Origin: Paenibacillus xylanexedens
GTDB taxonomy: Bacteria; Bacillota; Bacilli; Paenibacillales; Paenibacillaceae
NCBI RefSeq assembly: GCF_001908275.1
Contig: NZ_CP018620.1
Coordinates: forward strand, 434,001 to 498,000
Direction: 5' to 3'
DNA length: 64,000 nucleotides
Positions 16,273 to 22,906 of the stretch are shown here, in pieces. The notes under the pieces are model-generated. The model was not told the origin of the DNA and searched no databases. It saw only the letters and a list, made by a program, of their open reading frames with translations. The first letter of the stretch is position 1; every line of letters begins with the position of its first letter. The position numbers and the translations under genes are program-made.

Positions 16273-18585
16273 ATGAAGAAGAAAATGATAACAGGTAGCA
16301 AACTTTGGTCTATCGCCATGATTACCAGCCTACTCGCAGCATGCAGTTCACCAGCAACCACAAGCTCAACAGCCAATGCCGCAACGTCAACGACAGGAAC
16401 AACCAAAACGGTATCTGTCAGCGAGCAAACTTCTGTAAAATACGCGGATCTGGTCTCTCTGGATGCTGACGATACCAACATTAGCTGGAGTGAGGCAGAT
16501 TCCACAGCGATTAAGCTGAATGGCACAACTGCAACGGTGACCGGTTCGGGCGCTAAAGCCGCGAATGGTTCGGTAACCATCTCGGAAGCAGGCACTTATG
16601 TACTTAGCGGTGAGCTAACGGACGGCCAGATCGTGGTTAACGTTGCCGATAAGGGTACTGTGCATCTCGTATTAAACGGAGCAACGATCCATGATAACGA
16701 CAGCGCCGCAATCTACATTCAGAAGGCTGGTAAAGCGGTAATTACGCTCGAAAAAGGAACAAAAAATACCGTTTCCGATGGTAAAACATATGTCTACGCC
16801 GACGCTACGACAGACGAGCCCGATGCTGCGATCTTCAGCAAAGCGGATCTTACATTCAACGGTGCAGGTCAATTGACCGTTACAGGTAACTATAATGAAG
16901 GTATTACGAGCAAGGATGATCTGAAAATCATTAGTGGTAACATCAGTGTCAAAGCAGCCGATGACGGTATCAAAGGTAAGGATATGGTCGCCATTCAAGC
17001 AGGTACGATTACCATTGAATCCGAAGGCGACGGCATCAAATCGACCAATGACACGGATACCACTAAAGGCTACGTTGCTATCGCTGGAGGTACTTTCGAT
17101 ATTCAGAGTGGCAATGATGGTATTCAAGCCGAAACCGCACTCGTGGCAGATGGCGGCACTTACAACATTGTAACAGGCGGCGGTAGCGCCAATGCACCAG
17201 CCAAAGTAGAAGAAGGTCCATTTGGCGGCGGTGGCGGTGGATGGGGTGGCGGAACACCTCCAACCGATATGGGCACACCACCGGATGGCGAACCTCCTGC
17301 AGATATGCCGGAGATGCCTACTAACAGCGGTACGAATACAGGTGCTACTACAAACGGCGCAGCAGCATCCAACTCTGCCAACACAACAACAACAACAACA
17401 ACGGATAACAATGCTGATGCGGACACTGCAACAACAGCAACCGAGTCCACAAGTGCCAAAGCATTCAAAGCAGGTACAGACCTTACGGTTAATGGCGGTA
17501 CGTATACCATTGATTCCATGGATGATTCCCTGCACAGCAACAATAACGTGACCGTTAACGACGGAACACTCAACATTGAATCTGGTGATGACGGCATTCA
17601 TGCCGATCAGGCCCTGACGATTAACGGCGGAAAAATCACGATTGCGAAGAGCTATGAAGGACTTGAAGGTGCAATGATCACCCTGAACGATGGGGATGTA
17701 GATGTAACGGCATCCGATGATGGCGTCAATGCTGCAGGTGGCGAGACGGAAACAGCTGCGAATACAGCGGCAAGTACAGATAGCGCGACTACAGCAACCG
17801 ATGCAACAACGACATCGAACATCTCTGTAACCGAAACGACAGGCACAACATCAACTACCGATCAGGCATCCCAAGGTACAGCTGCTGATCAGCAAGGACG
17901 TGGACCGGGCGGTATGGGTGGTGCAGCAGCAAGCAATAACGAGTTCCACATTAACGGCGGTTCCCTCACCGTGAACGCAGGTGGTGACGGACTGGATTCC
18001 AATGGTTCCATCAACATGACTGGCGGAACGGTTATTGTGAACGGACCAACGGATAGCGGCAACGGAGCATTGGATTATGACGGTACATTTGAAATCAGCG
18101 GTGGATACCTCGTGGCTGCCGGAAGCTCTGGTATGGCACAAGGAACATCCAATGCGTCTACGCAAAATACCATTGTGATGACGTTCCCTGCAACACAAAA
18201 GGCTGGAACACTTGTACATGTACAAGACAGCGAAGGCAACAACATCCTGACCTTTGCTCCGGCAAAAGATTATCAAACCGTGGTTGTCAGCTCCCCGGAT
18301 CTGAAAAAAGATGGCTCCTATGTGATCTACTCCGGTGGTACGTCTACAGGTAAAGCGGTGGATGGACTCTACACAGACGGTACCTACAGTGGCGGAACTC
18401 AAGTAGTTGCATTCCAATCGACCAGTAATGTGACTTGGGTGAATGAATCTGGTGTAACCACAGCCAATACAGGTATGGGCGGTCCTGGTGGCGGCGGTGG
18501 ACAAGGTGGATTCGGAGGCGGCAGAAACAGATCCCAATCGGGTACAACCTCCGACAGCACAGGCACTACTGATTCTGCAAAATAA
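16273..18585 (+). CDS. Cthe_2159-type beta-helix carbohydrate-binding lipoprotein
   Basis: Surface lipoprotein of 770 residues. A signal peptide ends in lipobox LLAAC (about Cys24). The body matches the Cthe_2159-like domain (formerly DUF4353), a right-handed beta-helix that in Clostridium thermocellum binds cellulose and polygalacturonate. Repeats such as ADDGIKGKDMVAI, GDGIKST, GNDGIQAET, DDSLHSNNN, GDDGIHADQALTINGG and GDGLDSNGSINMTGG recur about every 20-25 residues. Low-complexity Gly/Pro (about 315-350) and Thr/Ala/Ser tracts (about 355-395 and 490-550) break the helix, and the C-terminus is Gly-rich. It is third in the VTC-DUF4956 operon and followed by a strong terminator. Ligand not established. 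Confidence 0.85.
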   Translation: MKKKMITGSKLWSIAMITSLLAACSSPATTSSTANAATSTTGTTKTVSVSEQTSVKYADLVSLDADDTNISWSEADSTAIKLNGTTATVTGSGAKAANGSVTISEAGTYVLSGELTDGQIVVNVADKGTVHLVLNGATIHDNDSAAIYIQKAGKAVITLEKGTKNTVSDGKTYVYADATTDEPDAAIFSKADLTFNGAGQLTVTGNYNEGITSKDDLKIISGNISVKAADDGIKGKDMVAIQAGTITIESEGDGIKSTNDTDTTKGYVAIAGGTFDIQSGNDGIQAETALVADGGTYNIVTGGGSANAPAKVEEGPFGGGGGGWGGGTPPTDMGTPPDGEPPADMPEMPTNSGTNTGATTNGAAASNSANTTTTTTTDNNADADTATTATESTSAKAFKAGTDLTVNGGTYTIDSMDDSLHSNNNVTVNDGTLNIESGDDGIHADQALTINGGKITIAKSYEGLEGAMITLNDGDVDVTASDDGVNAAGGETETAANTAASTDSATTATDATTTSNISVTETTGTTSTTDQASQGTAADQQGRGPGGMGGAAASNNEFHINGGSLTVNAGGDGLDSNGSINMTGGTVIVNGPTDSGNGALDYDGTFEISGGYLVAAGSSGMAQGTSNASTQNTIVMTFPATQKAGTLVHVQDSEGNNILTFAPAKDYQTVVVSSPDLKKDGSYVIYSGGTSTGKAVDGLYTDGTYSGGTQVVAFQSTSNVTWVNESGVTTANTGMGGPGGGGGQGGFGGGRNRSQSGTTSDSTGTTDSAK

Positions 18586-18614
18586 TCATAATTTGTAGTT
18601 AAGTGTATAATAAG

Positions 18615-18673
18615 AAGCACTAGGTCCCGAAATCACGATAACAGTGAATTCGGGGCCTAGTGCTTTTATTTTT
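18615..18673 (+). terminator. Terminator after the VTC/DUF4956/beta-helix operon
   Basis: Arms AAGCACTAGGTCCCGAA and TTCGGGGCCTAGTGCTT form a 17-bp stem with one mismatch, followed by TTATTTTT. Confidence 0.88.
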
Positions 18674-18695
18674 CAGGAAGAACATGAGTAACTGT

Positions 18696-20105
18696 TCATG
18701 CGTTCCTTTTATTTGTAAGATACAAACTAGGGATTAGAATAATTACAAGAATAACGCTGGATAATAGAAATCCAGCATGGTACCCCTTCAACTCATTTAT
18801 GACCGTTGGTTGCAACCCTTGTATGACCGTTGCAACAACCGTTGCGATAATAGCTGAGCCAAAGCTTGAACCAAGATTCTCAATCATATTAATGCCCACA
18901 CTCGCTTCGGGGAGCTGTGTGCTATCAAGCCCGGTGTATGCTTCACTTGTTAACGGCAGACTAATTCCTCCAATACTCGCACCACGAATTAACAATATAA
19001 CGGAGATCCAGATCATACTTGTTTTATCAGAGATAAAAATAAGCGGAATTGAACCAATGAGAGAAAGAAATAAACTGACGATCACTACATATTTGGGTCC
19101 AATTTTATCAATCATTTTTCCAAGTAAAGGCCGAGTAACAAGCATCCCAACCCCTTGTGGGATAAGAGCAACTGCTGTTTCAATCGCCGTAAAATGGCGA
19201 AAGTTTTGAAAGAATAGCGGGAGGATTAACATCGGGCCCATAAGAGCAATATTTGCCATGAACAAGCCGGCGCTTGAAGCAGCAAAACTTTTATAAGTAA
19301 ACAAACTCATGGGCAGGACCGTTTGATTCTTGCGAATGAGATTATAAACCATATATATGACAGCCAAACCCACACCAATACCCACCCATAAGATCGTTTC
19401 ATTATTGTTAAACGTAGCATGTTCCGCAGCTCTCGTTATCCCGTAGATTAAAGCCCCGCTCATGGAAGACAAATTAATAATGCCAAACAGATCAAGCTTA
19501 TTCTCTTTGTTGAAAGGTTCAAAGTCAGGAATTGTTTTCATCATTACTGGCGCAGCAATCAACACGATAAACACGTTAATGAAGAAAATCCATTGCCAGG
19601 ATGCCACCTGAACGATGAATCCTCCAAGGACTGGACCCAGAATAGGGCCGAAGATCATAGGCGTACTTACGATGGCCATCACTTTTCCCAAGTGATCTTT
19701 CCCTGCCGTTTTCACCAAGAGGGTAAACATGAGGGTCGTAATCACCCCTGCGCTGAACCCTTGAAGTAAACGAAAGAAGATAAAACTCGAAATGTTCCAG
19801 CTAACACCTACTAAACAAGAAATAACTCCAAAGAGGATAACAGCGCCGATGAAAATCTTCTTGCTATTAAACTTGTTCATAAGCCAACCGGAGATGGGAA
19901 CTGCCATGGCAAGAGCAAGAATATAGCCTGTAATGGCCCATTGAATAATGGTCAAAGTTGTATTGAAATCATGTGTTAATTGATCTATGGCAATATTCAC
20001 CATGGTAGAGTCAAGCAAAGGTGCAATGGCTCCAAGAGCTATAGCCCAGGCTGCAATGAGCACCTCTTTGGGTAATTCAGTGGTTTTGACGTTTTCTTTA
20101 GTCAT
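18696..20105 (-). CDS. DHA2-family MFS drug:H+ antiporter
   Basis: Multidrug exporter-like membrane protein of 469 residues with about 14 helices, as in the EmrB/QacA group. Motif D1 is seen as LDSTMVNIAIDQL in helix 1, motif A-like GWLMNKFNSKKIFIGA after helix 2, and motif C-like GPILGPVLGGFI in helix 5. AGAGGAGACAC precedes the ATG. A marR gene lies just upstream on the same strand, separated by a terminator, so it probably represses this exporter. Substrate unknown. Confidence 0.9.
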   Translation of the reverse strand: MTKENVKTTELPKEVLIAAWAIALGAIAPLLDSTMVNIAIDQLTHDFNTTLTIIQWAITGYILALAMAVPISGWLMNKFNSKKIFIGAVILFGVISCLVGVSWNISSFIFFRLLQGFSAGVITTLMFTLLVKTAGKDHLGKVMAIVSTPMIFGPILGPVLGGFIVQVASWQWIFFINVFIVLIAAPVMMKTIPDFEPFNKENKLDLFGIINLSSMSGALIYGITRAAEHATFNNNETILWVGIGVGLAVIYMVYNLIRKNQTVLPMSLFTYKSFAASSAGLFMANIALMGPMLILPLFFQNFRHFTAIETAVALIPQGVGMLVTRPLLGKMIDKIGPKYVVIVSLFLSLIGSIPLIFISDKTSMIWISVILLIRGASIGGISLPLTSEAYTGLDSTQLPEASVGINMIENLGSSFGSAIIATVVATVIQGLQPTVINELKGYHAGFLLSSVILVIILIPSLYLTNKRNA

Positions 20106-20191
20106 ATGTGTCTCCTCTTTGTATTATTGTTTCCTATTCAACAAAAAATGTAACTCTTTTTAGTTTCCTTGTCAACAATAATTATTCAAAT

Positions 20192-20231
20192 AAAAAAGCA
20201 ACCTACCCTCGATTAGAGTAGGTTGCTTTTT
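20192..20231 (-). terminator. Terminator between marR and the exporter
   Basis: AAAAAAGCAACCTAC / GTAGGTTGCTTTTT with a short loop. On the minus strand it ends the marR transcript with a T-run; it also works on the plus strand. Confidence 0.85.
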
Positions 20232-20258
20232 GTGTTACTCTTAATTACACACATTTAT

Positions 20259-20723
20259 CTAAATGTCCAAACCCTGTTTCTTTATCTCTGCGTCCAAATG
20301 TTTGCTGTATTGCTCCATAAACCTGAGCATTCCCTCCAATTGCGCTTCGGTTACCTGCTCAAACACAGCCTGATCCCGCTTTTGAAATTCTTGGTGAAGT
20401 TCCTCGTGAATACCGAATACAACGGCCCCTTTCTCGGTCAGTCTGAAATAGACCTCTTTCTTGTTATCCGGCTTCTGGTAGACTTCAATCAATTTTTTTT
20501 CGATAAGTTTCTTCGTCAATTTACTTATGGCACCCTTGGTCATATACAGCGACTCTGCAAGCTTTGTCACATTGGGATCGATATTCTTTCCAATATATTC
20601 AATGCAATGAACTTCGGAAGACTTATAACCACGAAGACTGGCTTCCATCTTCGACTTGTTAATCCAGACCATTTTATTAAATAATTCTCTGAAATGATCA
20701 GTCACTTGTTCTTGTTTATTCAT
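20259..20723 (-). CDS. MarR-family transcriptional regulator
   Basis: Winged-helix repressor of 154 residues, starting MNKQEQVTDHFRELFNKM. The DNA-binding part is VTKLAESLYMTKGAISKLTKKLIEKKLIEVYQ with the wing KPDNKKEVYFRLTEKGAVVF. The 50 codons before MNKQEQ in the same frame are not MarR-like, and a GTGGGGTG site precedes the ATG at 20723, so I use that start. Same strand and immediately upstream of the DHA2 exporter, its probable target. Ligand unknown. Confidence 0.9.
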   Translation of the reverse strand: MNKQEQVTDHFRELFNKMVWINKSKMEASLRGYKSSEVHCIEYIGKNIDPNVTKLAESLYMTKGAISKLTKKLIEKKLIEVYQKPDNKKEVYFRLTEKGAVVFGIHEELHQEFQKRDQAVFEQVTEAQLEGMLRFMEQYSKHLDAEIKKQGLDI

Positions 20724-20770
20724 AGCTATATACACCCCACGTGAGTTATAACATGCATTGAAAAAAAGCA

Positions 20771-20800
20771 GAAACATGAGGGTCTCATTCCTCCGGTTTC
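20771..20800 (-). terminator. Possible terminator after the methyltransferase
   Basis: Reading minus, GAAAC...ATGAGACCCTCAT...GTTTC is followed by TGCTTTTTTT. The stem is imperfect. Confidence 0.4.
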
Positions 20801-20827
20801 TCCTGTCTCCAATCATAAGCTTCTTCA

Positions 20828-21406
20828 TTAAAAAGCATACACATACACTTTGGTACGTAGGGCATCTCGACATGTTATTGTGCGTAGCGGTTCCTTGCCC
20901 GGCAGGGCAAAACAGATACTAATCACCTTGGCACCCGGCGGAAGCTCCCGACTGAACTTGTCCAGAAGTCGGGTCATCGCTCCCGGAAACAGATAACAGA
21001 TCACACAATCCGCATGTTCATAGGAACTGGTGTAGATATCCCCGCGCATGAAGCGCAGTCTGCCCTTGAGAGAGTGCTTGTTTCCCTTGGCTCGACGTAA
21101 GCGAACACTGAGATAGGCAATTATCTGGGAAGACCATAAGGGGATTCTCGAATTCTCAATCCCGGTCAGCCGTTTACCAGGGCAATGCCTTACAACATCC
21201 ATTCCCAATGTACCCCATCCGGAGCCGGCTTCGAGCACATCCCCGTACCCTGGAATACGGTTTACCTCCTGAATGACCACCTGTCTGACACGACTGGATG
21301 TGGGCATCGGGGAGATCCCGTTTTTCCAACTGACAAGTACGATGGATATGACACATATCAATGTCACCACGGCAATAAGCCATGGAATCAGGTAAATGAT
21401 GAACAT
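20828..21406 (-). CDS. Membrane-anchored class I SAM-dependent methyltransferase
   Basis: A 192-residue protein with an N-terminal membrane segment (FIIYLIPWLIAVVTLICVISIVLV, about 2-25) followed by a small Rossmann methyltransferase. SAM motif I is VLEAGSGWGTLG, an acidic residue follows in TGIEN, and motif II/III-like DCVICYLFPGAM precedes LPPGAKVISICFALPG. The fold resembles small lipid or tRNA methyltransferase-like proteins, but the substrate cannot be told. It follows the FHA-winged-helix gene by 26 nt on the same strand, so the two are probably one operon. The anchor is unusual for this fold. Confidence 0.78.
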   Translation of the reverse strand: MFIIYLIPWLIAVVTLICVISIVLVSWKNGISPMPTSSRVRQVVIQEVNRIPGYGDVLEAGSGWGTLGMDVVRHCPGKRLTGIENSRIPLWSSQIIAYLSVRLRRAKGNKHSLKGRLRFMRGDIYTSSYEHADCVICYLFPGAMTRLLDKFSRELPPGAKVISICFALPGKEPLRTITCRDALRTKVYVYAF

Positions 21407-21432
21407 GAACTCATCCCTTTGTTATCACTCAT

Positions 21433-22104
21433 TCATTCCGGCACATGAGACTTCATATATACACCCTTTTTATAAACGGACTTGATGGTAAAGTGTACAC
21501 CCAGCTTACGATTCGTCCGATAGATTAGCGAGTTAATCTCGTCAATCCCTACCGCTTCACTCTCCAGCATACTACGCTCCGGCCACACCTGAGCCACAAT
21601 TTGTTCCCTTGTCACAAAGTGGTCCAGTTGACTATACAGCAGCTTGAACAGCTGATACTCCTTCTTGGACAGCGGAATCTCCACTTCGCCGATCTGTACG
21701 GTTTGCAGGTGATCCAGTAAACGTACGCCCTCACCCAGCAGATCCGACACCCGATATTCCCTCGTCTCTCCAAGATCGCCTTCCGTGCGAAGCTGAATCA
21801 AGCCGTTGACCAACGTCAGGCTGTCTCCTTCGCCAAACGGATATTTCTCATAAGGAACGAGGCGCTGCCCGTTCAGTTCGGTTCCATTTTTGCTATCCAG
21901 ATCCTCGATCCATAACTGTTGCTGTACATCATAATGAATGCGGCAATGCCGCTTCGATATCATCTGATTATAAACAGACAAGTCCAATTCACTACCGCCT
22001 GTATAACGTCCCACCGTAATGGAGCGACCCTGGCTTACATAAGCGAATGAGCCGTCACTTTCCTGTCCTGGCGTACGAATGACGATTTTTGCCGTCTCCC
22101 GCAT
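21433..22104 (-). CDS. FHA domain fused to OmpR-type winged-helix DNA-binding domain
   Basis: Predicted regulator of 223 residues. The N-terminal forkhead-associated domain (about 25-110) keeps the phosphothreonine-binding signature: SITVGR, ISKRHCRIHY and DLDSKNGTELNGQ. The C-terminal half (about 135-220) is a Trans_reg_C winged helix, with VEIPLSKKEYQLFKLLYSQ, FVTREQIVAQVW, DEINSLIYRTNRKLG and SVYKKGVYM. There is no receiver domain, so DNA binding would be tied to recognition of a phospho-Thr partner, implying a Ser/Thr kinase such as PrkC rather than a histidine kinase (inference). First gene of a likely operon with the anchored methyltransferase; divergent from a small peptide gene. Confidence 0.85.
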   Translation of the reverse strand: MRETAKIVIRTPGQESDGSFAYVSQGRSITVGRYTGGSELDLSVYNQMISKRHCRIHYDVQQQLWIEDLDSKNGTELNGQRLVPYEKYPFGEGDSLTLVNGLIQLRTEGDLGETREYRVSDLLGEGVRLLDHLQTVQIGEVEIPLSKKEYQLFKLLYSQLDHFVTREQIVAQVWPERSMLESEAVGIDEINSLIYRTNRKLGVHFTIKSVYKKGVYMKSHVPE

Positions 22105-22337
22105 GTTATTCTCCCACCTTCAATGATCACTCACTCGATCTCTATAAACATTTTGTAACAATAATGATAAAATCATCAGATTTGTTCCATTGTTTGCACC
22201 GCTATAGTTCAATATAGTGGTATACAGGAACGATTTATGTTCGGTTCTACTCACTCTACTATACCAGACGTTGTGCTTTTTTTCTCATGACGGCCGGATG
22301 TCAACTTTAGCTCATTCAACAAGAGAGGTACCTTCTA

Positions 22338-22493
22338 ATGAACAAAAAAAATATTTTCATATACGTGTTGCTCGCCTTTGCCCTGTCCATGACATTAACC
22401 GTGCTCTCCCGTATGAACGATGATGGCGGAGAATCACTGAAAGGCACATCAGCTGCCGAAACCTCATGGTTACAAATGAAAATCCAGCCCTAG
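22338..22493 (+). CDS. Small membrane or secreted peptide, 51 aa
   Basis: Starts MNKKNIFIYVLLAFALSM, a basic start plus a hydrophobic helix, then a polar tail (SRMNDDGGESLKGTSAAE... WLQMKIQP). The ribosome site AGAGAGGT is correctly placed. The hydrophobic stretch may be a single membrane anchor or an uncleaved signal. No family recognised. It is divergent from the FHA-winged-helix gene and followed by a weak hairpin. Real expression is likely but unproven. Confidence 0.6.
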   Translation: MNKKNIFIYVLLAFALSMTLTVLSRMNDDGGESLKGTSAAETSWLQMKIQP

Positions 22494-22575
22494 TCTACTC
22501 TATTATAACGTGATCTCCGCGCAAAACGTTTCACGAATGTCATATTAGGCGAAGCCATAGACTCACATCAATAAG

Positions 22576-22613
22576 GCCCCAGATTGCTGGTAACAGCAGC
22601 CCGGAGCCTCATT
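22576..22613 (+). terminator. Imperfect hairpin after the 51-aa peptide gene
   Basis: AGGCCCCAGATTGCTG - GTAA - CAGCAGCCCGGAGCCT, with several mismatches, followed by CATTTT. Weak terminator candidate. Confidence 0.4.
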
Positions 22614-22738
22614 TTAATCCAAAAAATCTATACTACACAAAAGATCGTCTATCCGTTTGAACAACACTGATAACGACTTATTTGCCTAAACGAAGTGAAG
22701 TGTACAGCGGACATTCCACCATCTCACCCGCACTCACG

Positions 22739-22849
22739 TCAATGCCGCTTCTTTTTGGCGCCAAATTTCCTCCAGCCATACACGACAAGAGCTACAGGGC
22801 CAGCAATCCATAACAGTTGCCAAAGCATAATTTTCAGGTCGAATCCCAT
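22739..22849 (-). CDS. Small single-span membrane protein, 36 aa
   Basis: Sequence begins MGFDLKIMLWQLLWIAGPV and ends WRKFGAKKKRH: one hydrophobic helix with a strongly basic C-terminus, positive-inside orientation. GGGGAGGG lies nine nt upstream of the ATG. It follows the DUF2339 gene by 57 nt on the same strand, so it may be the last gene of that unit and a small partner of the large membrane protein (inference). Family unknown. Confidence 0.6.
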   Translation of the reverse strand: MGFDLKIMLWQLLWIAGPVALVVYGWRKFGAKKKRH

Positions 22850-22906
22850 CTTACGAATCCCTCCCCATATGATCGCAAAGGTAACTACAATCGTTCAAAA
22901 CCCAAA

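Noticed and set aside
16672..17601. 309-codon open frame antisense to the beta-helix lipoprotein gene
   Set aside because: It has Cys/Ile/Val-rich composition from reading a repetitive Thr/Ala/Gly gene backwards, no ribosome site, and no family. The sense gene is clear.
18696..20723. Horizontal transfer of the marR-exporter pair
   Set aside because: It looks slightly more AT-rich than its neighbours, but there are no mobile-element traces, and I cannot measure composition reliably by eye.
20724..20873. 50-residue N-terminal extension of the MarR protein
   Set aside because: Cys-rich non-conserved sequence overlapping the methyltransferase end; a better start exists at 20723.
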